Shown here piece by piece: positions 1 to 5,861 of a stretch of DNA of 8,492 nt. Each line of letters opens with the position of its first letter. The stretch's first letter is position 1. The notes under the pieces are model-generated. The model was not told the DNA's origin, made no database searches, and saw nothing but the letters and a program-made list of their open reading frames with translations. This stretch comes from Chloroflexota bacterium (GTDB lineage: Bacteria; Chloroflexota; Anaerolineae; SpSt-600), in contig DRAO01000072.1 in NCBI GenBank assembly GCA_011041825.1, positions 1-8,492 of the forward strand, written 5' to 3'. The position numbers were made by a program, and so were the translations under genes.

Positions 1-1
1 A

Positions 2-307
2 GTGCTCTTCTCTTCTCTCTCTTTGATGGATGAGAAGACCAAGGAGGAATACCTCCGTCGCACCCCCTTGTACCTAGTAGGAGAGGTGGAAAAACGCCTC
101 AGACAGGGCATCGAGATGGGCTTGTTCCGGCCCCTGGACCCCACCATTGCCGCACGGGCATTCCTGGGGATGATTTTCATCTTCTTCCTGAGCCAGGAAA
201 TTATGCCAGGCAGGCTTATCGCCCCTCTCGATTACGACCAGGTCGTAGACGAGGTGGTATCCATCTTTTTCCACGGCATCCTCAAGCGTCAAAGCAGGGA
301 GGGATGA
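2..307 (+). CDS. TetR-family regulator, C-terminal part (5' end outside window)
   Basis: About 101 residues of reading frame are present, open at the window's left edge, so the start and the N-terminal helix-turn-helix lie upstream. What remains looks like the ligand-binding C-terminal domain of a TetR repressor: an amphipathic helix rich in Glu, Lys and Arg, then 'GLFRPLDPTIAARAFLGM', a hydrophobic helix (FIFFLSQE), and a final 'VDEVVSIFFHGIL' helix. The 'G-lF-plDP-lAaraflGm' pattern is common in TetR regulators of efflux systems. The stop codon is 3 nt before the start of the ABC permease gene, which implies co-transcription and a role in controlling that exporter, probably by derepression on ligand binding. 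Family assignment is good; the ligand cannot be inferred. A GTG at position 2 is not a credible true start. Confidence 0.8.
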   Translation: MLFSSLSLMDEKTKEEYLRRTPLYLVGEVEKRLRQGIEMGLFRPLDPTIAARAFLGMIFIFFLSQEIMPGRLIAPLDYDQVVDEVVSIFFHGILKRQSREG

Positions 308-310
308 GCT

Positions 311-1432
311 ATGCTGGGGCGGCTGATTTCGATAACCCGTAAGGAGATACTGCACATCCGCCGGGACCCCAGGACCCTGGCCGTGATGTTCCTCATCCCC
401 GTCATTCAGATGTTCCTGCTGGGCTATGCGGCCACCACCGATGTGGAACATCTGCGCACGGCGGTGCTCGACCGGGATAGGACTTCTGCCAGCCGGGAGC
501 TGATTGAGGCCTATCGGGCTTCCAATTACTTCGACCTGGTTTATTACGTGGAGAGCGAGGAGGAGCTGGCCCGTCTCATTGACAGCGGCAAGGCCCGGGC
601 GGGGATGGTTATCCCCGCCGGATATGGGGAAACTGTGACCCGCAAGGAGCGGGCTTCCATCGCCTTTATCATAGACGGCTCTGACCCCAACGTGGCGGGT
701 ACGGCCTTCTCGGCAGCCCAGAGCATAGCTCAGGCGTATTCGGCTGAGTTGGTGGAGGTGGAATTGGGCATCAAGCTGGAGGAAGCCATCGGTGTGGAGG
801 CTATTCCCCGTGTCTGGTACAACCCCGAGATGCGCAGTTCCAATTTTATGATACCGGGCCTCATCGGCACCATTATGATGCTGATGACAGTGATCCTCAC
901 CTCGCTGGCGATAGTGCGGGAGCGGGAGCAGGGCACCATCGAGCAATTAGTGGTGACCCCCATCACCCCTTTTGAGCTGGTGGTGGGTAAAATCATCCCC
1001 TATGTAGGTGTGGCCTTCTTCGACCTGGGTGAGATCCTGGTGATTGGCACGTTGTGGTTCGGCGTGCCGGTGCGGGGGAGCATCCCCTTGCTCCTGGCCC
1101 TGGCCTTCCTCTTTATTTTTACCGCCCTGGGCATCGGGCTCCTCATCTCCACCGTCGCCCGCACCCAGCAGGAGGCAATGTTCCTGAGCTATTTTATATT
1201 CCTGCCCAGCATCTTCCTCTCCGGCTTCTTCTTCCCCCTGGAGGCGATGCCCAGGATTTTGCAGTTCATAAGCTATCTTGTCCCTTTGCGTTACTTCCTG
1301 ATAATCGTGCGGGGGATAATCCTGAAAGGCGTGGGGTTTGAGCTGCTTAAGGAGCAGGTCATCCCGTTGGTCATCTTCGGAACAGTGCTCATCCTGGCGG
1401 CAGCAAGCAGGTTCAGGAAGCGGCTGGAGTGA
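311..1432 (+). CDS. ABC-2 type transporter permease (permease 1)
   Basis: A 373-residue inner-membrane permease of the ABC2_membrane_3 (YhhJ/YbhR-like) class, which works with an ABC ATPase to export drugs or lipids. The architecture is canonical: a cytoplasmic start 'RKEILHIRRDP' (10-20), TM1 at about 22-40, a large extracytoplasmic domain at about 41-178 with 'IIDGSDPNVAG' (120-130), then TM2 (179-201), the cytoplasmic coupling motif 'VREREQGTIEQLVVTP' (202-217), and four further TM segments (about 225-250, 258-281, 288-310, 349-367). 'FLSGFFFPLEAMP' lies near 302-314 and the C-terminus is basic. The length is normal. The start ATG at 311 is preceded by an AGGGAGG-like ribosome site that overlaps the end of the TetR gene. 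No ATPase or HlyD-type adaptor gene is adjacent inside the window, so they may lie upstream. Substrate unknown. Confidence 0.93.
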   Translation: MLGRLISITRKEILHIRRDPRTLAVMFLIPVIQMFLLGYAATTDVEHLRTAVLDRDRTSASRELIEAYRASNYFDLVYYVESEEELARLIDSGKARAGMVIPAGYGETVTRKERASIAFIIDGSDPNVAGTAFSAAQSIAQAYSAELVEVELGIKLEEAIGVEAIPRVWYNPEMRSSNFMIPGLIGTIMMLMTVILTSLAIVREREQGTIEQLVVTPITPFELVVGKIIPYVGVAFFDLGEILVIGTLWFGVPVRGSIPLLLALAFLFIFTALGIGLLISTVARTQQEAMFLSYFIFLPSIFLSGFFFPLEAMPRILQFISYLVPLRYFLIIVRGIILKGVGFELLKEQVIPLVIFGTVLILAAASRFRKRLE

Positions 1433-1442
1433 GGGTTGAGGA

Positions 1443-1476
1443 GCTGAGGTGCCAAGGTGCCGAGGGGCTGAGGTGC
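1443..1476 (+). repeat. Short direct repeat GCTGAGGTGC with GGTGC variants
   Basis: The decamer GCTGAGGTGC occurs at 1443-1452 and again at 1467-1476, 24 nt apart. Between and after them are further GGTGC units (near 1456-1460 and 1481-1485). This forms a G-rich low-complexity spacer after the permease stop codon. It has no coding potential that I can support and is probably a slippage-prone intergenic repeat. Confidence 0.55.
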
Positions 1477-1483
1477 TGGGGGT

Positions 1484-1506
1484 GCGGGGGTATCCCCGCC
1501 TCTTTT
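1484..1506 (+). terminator. Probable Rho-independent terminator of the TetR-permease 1 transcript
   Basis: GCGGGG (1484-1489), loop GTAT, and CCCCGC (1494-1499) form a perfect 6-bp GC stem, followed by CTCTTTT (1500-1506). It lies 52 nt after the permease 1 stop and just before the next promoter, as expected for the end of the upstream operon. The T tract is short and interrupted, so termination may be partial. Confidence 0.55.
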
Positions 1507-1512
1507 GAGAAC

Positions 1513-1541
1513 TTGACAATACACAAGACCTGCGCTATAAT
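1513..1541 (+). promoter_or_regulatory. Consensus sigma70 promoter of the second TetR gene
   Basis: A perfect TTGACA (1513-1518), a 17-nt spacer and a perfect TATAAT (1536-1541) are present. Transcription should start near 1548, about 34 nt before the TetR start codon. A full-consensus promoter is very strong unless repressed, which fits the overlapping operator immediately downstream. Confidence 0.9.
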
Positions 1542-1561
1542 TTGACTGACTAACCAGTCAA
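1542..1561 (+). promoter_or_regulatory. Putative TetR operator (20-bp palindrome)
   Basis: TTGACTG (1542-1548) and CAGTCAA (1555-1561) are perfect 7-bp inverted arms around a 6-nt centre. The site starts right after the -10 box and covers the predicted transcription start, so a bound repressor would block RNA polymerase. GACTGACT/CAGTC palindromes are common operators of TetR regulators of efflux genes. The site lies just before a TetR gene, so autorepression is the natural inference. Confidence 0.75.
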
Positions 1562-1581
1562 TCAACAAATGGAGCGAAACG

Positions 1582-2163
1582 GTGGGTGCAAATGCTCTTT
1601 CCCGTTCCGAAAAGGCCCGTGCCGAGCGGCGGGAGCAGATTCTCGCCGCTGCCCTGGAGGTCTTCGCCGAAAAAGGCTTCCACGCCACACGGGTCTCCGA
1701 CGTGGCCGCCAGGGCCGGGGTGAGCCAGGGCACCATCTACTGGTATTTCCCTTCCAAAGAAGAGCTATTCCGGGCCGCCTTTATGAGCCTGATGGAATCA
1801 ATGATGACCCCTTTCGGGGAAATCCTGGCACAGGACCTACCCGCCCAGAAGAAGCTGGAAACCCTGATGGAAATGGCCCTGACCTACACCGCCGAGCATA
1901 TGGACATCTTCCTGCTCCTCTTCCACACCGCCACCACGAAGGGGGTGGCTCAGCTCCTGGCCGAGGACTTTAAGGCCTTTTATGCGAACTGGAAAGCGAC
2001 CCTGGCTTCCCTGTTTCGTGAAATCGGCAACCCCGACCCTGAAACGGCGGCCTCGCTGTTTATGGCCGTGCTGGACGGCCTGAGCCTGCAATTGCTGATT
2101 GCGCCGAACTTCTTCGACCAAACACGGGCTATGGAGGCCGTAAGGCGGATGTTTGGCCTGTAG
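1582..2163 (+). CDS. TetR/AcrR-family transcriptional repressor
   Basis: 193 residues, the usual length for the family. The N-terminal DNA-binding domain spans about 17-63: 'RREQILAAALEVFAEKGFHATRV' (16-38), then the helix-turn-helix 'VSDVAARAGVSQGTIYWYF' (38-56) with the family signature G-(T/S)-(I/L)-Y-W-Y-F, followed by 'PSKEEL'. Residues from about 64 on form the helical ligand-binding domain, whose specificity cannot be read. The start is taken as GTG 1582, because GGAG (1571-1574) sits 7 nt upstream and there is no earlier in-frame ATG; the ATG at 1569 is in another frame. The gene has its own consensus promoter and an overlapping palindromic operator, so it is probably autorepressed. 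The nearest exporter genes are permease 1 upstream and permeases 2 and 3 downstream beyond the TA operon, and it may once have controlled an adjacent efflux operon. Confidence 0.93.
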   Translation: MGANALSRSEKARAERREQILAAALEVFAEKGFHATRVSDVAARAGVSQGTIYWYFPSKEELFRAAFMSLMESMMTPFGEILAQDLPAQKKLETLMEMALTYTAEHMDIFLLLFHTATTKGVAQLLAEDFKAFYANWKATLASLFREIGNPDPETAASLFMAVLDGLSLQLLIAPNFFDQTRAMEAVRRMFGL

Positions 2164-2185
2164 CGTTGAACTCCCTTTCGGGATA

Positions 2186-2206
2186 CCGCCGCCCTTGTGG
2201 CGGCGG
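2186..2206 (+). terminator. 8-bp stem hairpin after TetR gene, loop CTTGT
   Basis: CCGCCGCC (2186-2193), loop CTTGT (2194-2198) and GGCGGCGG (2199-2206) form a perfect GC-only stem 22 nt after the TetR stop. It is placed as a terminator would be, but what follows (AGCTTCAGCCTCTCTT) is only weakly T-rich, so it may instead be an intergenic hairpin repeat. Confidence 0.5.
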
Positions 2207-2227
2207 AGCTTCAGCCTCTCTTGAATG

Positions 2228-2248
2228 GCCCGGAGCTTGTCTCCGGGC
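2228..2248 (+). repeat. Second 8-bp stem hairpin with the same CTTGT loop
   Basis: GCCCGGAG (2228-2235), loop CTTGT (2236-2240) and CTCCGGGC (2241-2248) form a perfect stem. The stem sequence differs from that of the hairpin at 2186-2206, but the stem length and the loop are identical. No T tract follows. The pair looks like tandem REP-type elements, or a two-hairpin mRNA 3' end. Confidence 0.5.
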
Positions 2249-2301
2249 AATCTAAGGAAGCTCTCAGCAAAAAAGGCCAAACTTCAGGGAAGATTCACGG
2301 A

Positions 2302-2330
2302 TTGACGCATATGATAGTCTGTTATACAAT
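2302..2330 (+). promoter_or_regulatory. Promoter-like element with no clear gene
   Basis: TTGACG (2302-2307), a 17-nt spacer and TACAAT (2325-2330) each match consensus at five of six positions. The predicted start of transcription falls at about 2336, where only the short membrane-like frame 2336-2467 follows before the oppositely oriented TumE-type gene. Transcription from it would run antisense into that gene. It may be a relic of a lost gene or drive an antisense RNA. Confidence 0.4.
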
Positions 2331-2335
2331 GCATC

Positions 2336-2467
2336 GTGCCATTTAAAGCACATCTTGGCCCGGCGTTTAGGGCTTCTGTAGCACCACTCAGGTTCCTGGC
2401 CACCGTGGGCGACCCCCTGGCGCTCTCATTGATAGTGCTGTGGGTGTTGAGGAAGGTGAAGTCATAA
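2336..2467 (+). pseudogene. Possible remnant of a membrane protein (3' end)
   Basis: A 43-codon frame from a GTG to TAA ends with a hydrophobic helix and a basic tail, 'DPLALSLIVLWVLRKVKS', as seen at the C-terminus of many membrane proteins. There is no ribosome site before the GTG and an in-frame stop lies at 2315-2317, so it is unlikely to be an intact gene. The parent family is not recognised. It ends 22 nt short of the convergent TumE-type gene. A chance open frame cannot be excluded. Confidence 0.3.
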
Positions 2468-2489
2468 TACTTTTGTGCGGCGGCTCCCG

Positions 2490-2894
2490 TTAATCGAGAG
2501 GGAAGAAAGTACTGAAGATGCGCCTCTCGATTTCATCCAGCACCGTCGCTAAATCGGGAGCTTTAGAGGCAACGACCTTCTCCTCACAACCATTATGCTT
2601 GTGATGGGGATACGTTGGGAGGCCCAGCTTCTTATGATGCCCTGTGTTATCGTAACGGAAAATCAACCTCTTGGAGGAATCCATATAGTGATAAACGTAC
2701 AGAAGACGCTCTACATCGCTTTCCACATCAACGAACTCACGGATATGGAGCACCGAACCATCGAGGAAATAGATTTCGCCTCGGATAAATCCTTCGTAGG
2801 TGCTCCTCTTATCATATGTGATGGCCGAGGAGGTGACAAAGGGGCAGTCTTCTATCGCCTTTTGAATCCTGCGGAAGTAGTCTTCAATGCGCAA
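2490..2894 (-). CDS. TumE-family (DUF6516) toxin-like protein
   Basis: 134 residues, matching the family called toxin-antitoxin system TumE family (DUF6516). Visible family hallmarks are the opening 'MRIEDYFRRIQKAI', the central strand-rich block 'FIRGEIYFLDGSVLHIREFVDVE' (split here as 36-46 and 47-58), 'YVYHYMD' (66-72), 'RYDNTGHH' (80-87), 'YPHHKH' (95-100), and a C-terminal helix 'LATVLDEIERRIF'. Clustered histidines (69, 86, 87, 97, 98, 100) are typical of the family; their catalytic role is not established from the sequence. The start is a TTG at 2894, chosen because AGGAG (2902-2906) sits 7 nt upstream and it aligns with the family N-terminus. The frame overlaps the end of the upstream partner gene by 11 nt, so the two are translationally coupled. 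The gene looks intact. It would be the toxin half of the pair. Confidence 0.85.
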   Translation of the reverse strand: MRIEDYFRRIQKAIEDCPFVTSSAITYDKRSTYEGFIRGEIYFLDGSVLHIREFVDVESDVERLLYVYHYMDSSKRLIFRYDNTGHHKKLGLPTYPHHKHNGCEEKVVASKAPDLATVLDEIERRIFSTFFPLD

Positions 2895-3174
2895 ATTCGA
2901 TCTCCTGCAATGTTGCTATTTTCTCTTGAAGCCTCTTCGCCAATCTGTACTCACCCATCCATTCGGCAAAGTCAAGGGTCTCCTCAAATTCGTCGTTCTC
3001 GTAGCGGGAGACAAACTCTTCGGTGGACAGCCGATACTTCTGCTCGAACTCCTGGAGCCTTTCTTCCGTCCGACGGAGCCCCGCCTTTAGAAGGCGCAAC
3101 TCGTGTTCTAGCGCCGCTTCCACCAGTGGTTTGATTGAACGAGCTCTGGGGGATACTAACACCAACTGGGTCAT
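2884..3174 (-). CDS. Small charged helical protein, putative antitoxin partner of the TumE-type toxin
   Basis: A 96-residue, almost entirely helical, highly charged protein. Residues about 17-46 form a likely coiled coil ('LRRTEERLQEFEQKY'), followed by a compact helical region with 'LSTEEFVSRY' (49-58) and 'FAEWMGEYRLAKRL' (69-82). It is the first gene of the operon and overlaps the TumE-type gene by 11 nt, the usual arrangement for an antitoxin. No DNA-binding motif is evident, so it does not look like a helix-turn-helix antitoxin. A clear paralogue lies at 8235-8489, sharing the pattern L-x2-FE-x-KY-x-L-x3-EF ... EW-x-G-x-Y-x-L. ATG 3174 is preceded by a perfect AGGAGG (3181-3186) with 6-nt spacing. 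The antitoxin role is inferred from context. Confidence 0.75.
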   Translation of the reverse strand: MTQLVLVSPRARSIKPLVEAALEHELRLLKAGLRRTEERLQEFEQKYRLSTEEFVSRYENDEFEETLDFAEWMGEYRLAKRLQEKIATLQEIEFAH

Positions 3175-3208
3175 AAAAGGCCTCCTGAATGAAAGTTAAT
3201 CTGGAAGA

Positions 3209-3236
3209 ATTATACCTTCCCTTGGTAAAATTGCAA
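3209..3236 (-). promoter_or_regulatory. Promoter of the TumE-type operon
   Basis: Reading on the minus strand, TTGCAA (3231-3236), a 16-nt spacer and a perfect TATAAT (3209-3214) precede AGGAGG and the ATG at 3174. The promoter lies in the short gap between this operon and the divergent DUF433 gene. No clear plus-strand promoter was found for the latter. Confidence 0.7.
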
Positions 3237-3265
3237 GGCTGTAGCAAACTTTTCCGGGGCTGGTA

Positions 3266-3508
3266 ATGGGGAAGAATCTTATTGAAAGGATTGTTATAAA
3301 CCACGAAACAATGGCGGGCAAGCCCGTAATCAAAGGCACACGGATCCCGGTGGAACTTATCGTCCGGATGCTGGCTCAGGGCGTTCCGGAGGAAGACATC
3401 CTAAAAGAATACCCACGTTTGACATCAGAAGACATCCAAGCCGCACGGGCTTATGCCGCCGATATAAAAATTTCTTCGACGGCAGCTTTGCCGCCGTCGA
3501 AGAAATAA
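3266..3508 (+). CDS. DUF433-family antitoxin-like protein, C-terminus possibly replaced
   Basis: 80 residues. The DUF433 signature is clear: 'ERIVINHETMAGKPVIKGTR' opens the protein (7-26), followed by 'IPVELIVRMLAQGVPEEDIL' (27-46) and 'EYPRLTSEDIQAARAYAAD' (48-66). DUF433 proteins are small helix-turn-helix proteins normally encoded just before a PIN-like (DUF5615) toxin and presumed to be its antitoxin. Here the next gene is an ABC permease and no DUF5615 gene is visible, so this copy looks orphaned. The last 13 or so residues (KISSTAALPPSKK) do not look like the family and are encoded by a 14-bp inverted repeat. The start ATG 3266 gives the expected N-terminus but has only a weak ribosome site (GGGG at 3256-3259). 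Permease 2 begins 24 nt downstream, so co-transcription is likely. Confidence 0.85.
   Translation: MGKNLIERIVINHETMAGKPVIKGTRIPVELIVRMLAQGVPEEDILKEYPRLTSEDIQAARAYAADIKISSTAALPPSKK
3470..3506. repeat. 14-bp perfect inverted repeat at the 3' end of the DUF433 gene
   Basis: ATTTCTTCGACGGC (3470-3483) and its exact complement GCCGTCGAAGAAAT (3493-3506) flank a 9-nt loop. It overlaps the last codons and the first base of the stop codon. On the minus strand the stem is followed by a TTTTTAT run, giving a terminator shape, whereas on the plus strand the stem is followed by AACCCC. It could be a terminator for leftward transcripts, or a small insertion that replaced the gene's natural end. Confidence 0.7.
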
Positions 3509-3532
3509 CCCCTTTTAAGGGAGTCTCACCCA

Positions 3533-4663
3533 ATGCGCTTTAAACGACTCATCGCCATCATCCGCAAAGAAACGCTTCACATACTGCGGGACCGGACATC
3601 CTTCCTGCTCACGCTGCTGTCGCCGGTTTTCCTGCTCATCACGATGGCCTATGCCTTCTCGGTGGAAGTGCGGGAGGTGGCGGTGGCCGTGCTGGATATG
3701 GACAACGCACCCCTCTCCCGCCAATACATCCAGGGCCTGGAGGCCACCGGGGATGTGGTGGTGCGCTACCGGGCCTACGACTTCGTCCAGGTAAAACGGT
3801 GGCTGGTGGAGGGCCGGGCCAAGGCGGCGGTGGTCATCCCCTCAGGGTTCGATGCCTGCCTCCGCAGCGGCCAGACCGCTCCGCTCCAGGTGCTGGTGGA
3901 CGGGACCGACCCTGCCACGGCTAACGCCGCTATGGCCCACATCGGCGGGTACACCGGCGACTTCGCCCGCAAGGTGGTGGCCTCGGCGATGGGACGCCTA
4001 GGGGCTCCCATCCCCCAGGCGCTGCCGGTGGAGCTGAACCTGCGGGTGCTCTACAACCCCCGCCTCAAGCTGCTCATCGGGTTCCTGCCCGCCCTCATCG
4101 CCCTCGTCCTCTCGATGCCGGCGGTGGCGGCGACCTCGTCCCTGGTGCGGGAGAAGGAATACGGCACCTTCGAGCAATTAATCGTGACCCCGCTGAGCCG
4201 GGCCGAGCTTATGGTGGGCAAGCTGATACCTTACCTGGCTAGCGGGCTCCTGAGCGTGGTGCTGTGCGTGATGGTGGCGGTGGCCCTCTTCAATATGCCG
4301 ATGCGGGGGAGCTTGCCGCTCTACATCCTGCTCTCGGCGGATTTCTTCTTGGCCGCTATGGGGATAGCGCTGGTCATCTCGGCGCTGACCAAGAGCCAGC
4401 AGGTGGTGCAGGTGGGGGCGATACTGGTGTTCTTCTTCCCTGGCTTCTTCCTCTCGGGCTTCTTCTACCCTATCTTCAGTATGCCCGACTATATGCAGAT
4501 GGAAGCGATGGGCCTGCCCACCACCCACTACGTTTTCATCAGCCGGGGACTCTTCCTGAAGGGCCAGGGGATGGAGAGCCTGTGGCCCTATGCTGTGGCC
4601 CTCTTCGGAATGGGCGTGGCCTACATCGCCCTGGCCGCTGTGCTGTTTAAAAAGAAGTTGTAA
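3533..4663 (+). CDS. ABC-2 type transporter permease (permease 2)
   Basis: A 376-residue inner-membrane permease of the same class as its two neighbours. The N-terminal 'RKETLHILRDRTS' (11-23) leads into TM1 (about 24-42). A large extracytoplasmic domain (about 43-178) contains 'LVDGTDPATANAA' (121-133) and 'RVLYNPRLK' (171-179). Then come TM2 (about 180-203), the coupling motif 'VREKEYGTFEQLIVTP' (205-220), and further TM segments (about 231-254, 262-284, 291-314, 352-372) with 'FFLSGFFYPIFSMP' (305-318) and a lysine-rich end. It would pair with an ABC ATPase; the nearest in the window is at 6987. ATG 3533 has AAGGGAG (3517-3523) 9 nt upstream. Permease 3 follows 64 nt later in the same direction, and the two probably form a heterodimeric pore, as in YbhR/YbhS. 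Substrate unknown. Confidence 0.93.
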   Translation: MRFKRLIAIIRKETLHILRDRTSFLLTLLSPVFLLITMAYAFSVEVREVAVAVLDMDNAPLSRQYIQGLEATGDVVVRYRAYDFVQVKRWLVEGRAKAAVVIPSGFDACLRSGQTAPLQVLVDGTDPATANAAMAHIGGYTGDFARKVVASAMGRLGAPIPQALPVELNLRVLYNPRLKLLIGFLPALIALVLSMPAVAATSSLVREKEYGTFEQLIVTPLSRAELMVGKLIPYLASGLLSVVLCVMVAVALFNMPMRGSLPLYILLSADFFLAAMGIALVISALTKSQQVVQVGAILVFFFPGFFLSGFFYPIFSMPDYMQMEAMGLPTTHYVFISRGLFLKGQGMESLWPYAVALFGMGVAYIALAAVLFKKKL

Positions 4664-4672
4664 GCATATTGA

Positions 4673-4708
4673 CAACCTCCCGCAGGTTCCGGAACCTGGG
4701 GGAGGTTG
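4673..4708. repeat. 36-bp near-perfect palindrome between permeases 2 and 3
   Basis: The two 18-nt halves centred at 4690/4691 are complementary at 17 of 18 positions; the only mismatch is G4682/G4699. The central 14 bp, AGGTTCCGGAACCT, is a perfect palindrome, and the outer arms are CAACCTCCC and GGGAGGTTG. No T tract follows (AGGACAAAAGAGG), so it is not a standard intrinsic terminator. Lying between a stop and a start codon within one operon, it may act as an mRNA processing or stability hairpin that sets the ratio of the two permeases, or as a dyad operator. Confidence 0.8.
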
Positions 4709-4727
4709 AGGACAAAAGAGGACAACA

Positions 4728-5861
4728 ATGTTGAGCCGCATCTGGAGCCTGGTGGTAAAGGAACTGATACAACTATGGCGTGACAAGCTGCTGATGCTGG
4801 TGGTCATCCTGGGGCCGGTGACCGAGCTGGTGGCGGTGGCCTGGGCCACCTCCGGCGACATCAAACACATCCCCACCGTCGTGGTGGACTACAGCCTCAC
4901 CCAGGAATCCCGTGCCCTGATCCAGAGCCTGGTGAACACCGAGACCTTCGATGTGGCATACGTGCGCTGGAGTGAAGACGAGGCCATCAGGCTGCTGGAG
5001 CAGGGCAAGGCGGTGATGGGCCTCATCGTCCCGCCCGATTTCGCTGAGCGGATGGAAAACCCCGCCACCTGGCCGGGAAAGGTCCAGGCCGTGCTGGACG
5101 GCTCCGACACCATCGCCGCTCAGACGGCCCAATCGGTCATCCAGGGGGCCGTAGCCGACTTCGCCCAGAGGCGTTTGGGGACATCGCCTCTCGCCTCCCG
5201 CCCTCAGCACCACGCTTCCGGCATTGACCTGCGGATGCGGGTGTGGTTCAACGAGGAGCTGAAGCAATCCAACTACGAAGTCCCTTCGGAGCTGGGCCTT
5301 ATGCTGGTGGCAGTGGCGCTGATGGTGGCCTCGCTGGGGATTGCCAGGGAGCGGGAGATAGGCACGCTGGAGCAGATTATGGTGACCCCGTTGCGGGGTG
5401 CGGAACTCATCATCGGCAAGGCTGTGCCGGCGATGCTCCTGGCCTACGCCGACTTCCTGATAATGCTGATGGTGGTCATCAAGCTCTTCCACGTGCCGAT
5501 GCGGGGGTCGTACCCGCTGCTTTTGGGGATTGCCTTCTTCTACCTGCTGGTGGAGATCGGCTGGGGGCTTATGGTCTCGGCCTTCTCCCGCACCCAGTGG
5601 CAGGCATTGCTCTTCGTGTTCTCCCTGATGATGGTGGAGATGGTCTTCTCCGGCTACGCCTTCCCGGTGGAAAATATGCCCTGGCTCCTGCGGCACATCG
5701 CCCACCTGGTTCCCGTCAAGCACTGGCTCATCATCCTGCGCAGCATCCTGCTCAAAGGTGCCGGGGTTAACGTCTTCTGGCGGGAGCTGTTGGCTTTGGC
5801 TGGATTAGGCGTGGTGATAAATGCGGTAACGATTATGGTGCTGAGGAGGAAACTTGAATAG
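4728..5861 (+). CDS. ABC-2 type transporter permease (permease 3)
   Basis: A 377-residue permease, homologous to permeases 1 and 2 but clearly diverged. It has 'VKELIQLWRDK' (10-20), TM1 (about 21-40), an extracytoplasmic domain (about 41-185) with 'VLDGSDTIAAQTA' (122-134) and 'RVWFNEELKQSNYEVP' (171-186), TM2 (about 187-206), the coupling motif 'AREREIGTLEQIMVTPL' (206-222), and the remaining TM segments to 'RRKLE'. Conserved 'HVPMRGSYPLLLG' (255-267) and 'MVFSGYAFPVENMP' (305-318) match the other two permeases position for position. The start ATG 4728 has GAGG (4718-4721) 6 nt upstream. Its last 57 nt overlap the end of a convergent minus-strand antitoxin-like gene. Likely the second half of a permease 2/3 heterodimer. 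Confidence 0.93.
   Translation: MLSRIWSLVVKELIQLWRDKLLMLVVILGPVTELVAVAWATSGDIKHIPTVVVDYSLTQESRALIQSLVNTETFDVAYVRWSEDEAIRLLEQGKAVMGLIVPPDFAERMENPATWPGKVQAVLDGSDTIAAQTAQSVIQGAVADFAQRRLGTSPLASRPQHHASGIDLRMRVWFNEELKQSNYEVPSELGLMLVAVALMVASLGIAREREIGTLEQIMVTPLRGAELIIGKAVPAMLLAYADFLIMLMVVIKLFHVPMRGSYPLLLGIAFFYLLVEIGWGLMVSAFSRTQWQALLFVFSLMMVEMVFSGYAFPVENMPWLLRHIAHLVPVKHWLIILRSILLKGAGVNVFWRELLALAGLGVVINAVTIMVLRRKLE

Larger units (their letters stand above)
2164..2489. other. 326-nt stretch without a supported gene
   Basis: Between the TetR stop and the end of the TumE-type gene there is no convincing intact gene. The stretch holds two tandem hairpins (2186-2206 and 2228-2248), an AT-rich segment with a promoter-like element (2302-2330), and a short frame that looks like the end of a membrane protein (2336-2467). 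It reads as a junction where older sequence has decayed. Confidence 0.6.

Noticed and set aside
74..946. Long minus-strand open frame opposite permease 1
   Set aside because: Rich in His, Gln and Gly with no domain sense; it is the antisense of a strongly conserved permease in GC-rich sequence. The same applies to 947-1519 and to the minus-strand frames opposite permeases 2 and 3 (4178-4876, 4773-5723) and opposite the ATPase (7017-7946).
1464..1490. Possible G-quadruplex in the G-rich spacer
   Set aside because: Only three runs of three or more G are present in the segment, so a standard four-run quadruplex is not supported.
1569..1973. Plus-strand frame starting at ATG 1569 before the TetR gene
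   Set aside because: It overlaps the TetR gene in another frame and has an Arg/Gly-rich nonsense product; the GTG at 1582 has the ribosome site and the conserved TetR N-terminus.
2595..3134. Plus-strand frame opposite the TumE-type operon
   Set aside because: No ribosome site or family resemblance, whereas both minus-strand genes show clear family or paralogue patterns, promoter and ribosome sites.
4673..4708. Palindrome as an intrinsic terminator
   Set aside because: No T tract follows on the plus strand, and the next gene appears to belong to the same operon.
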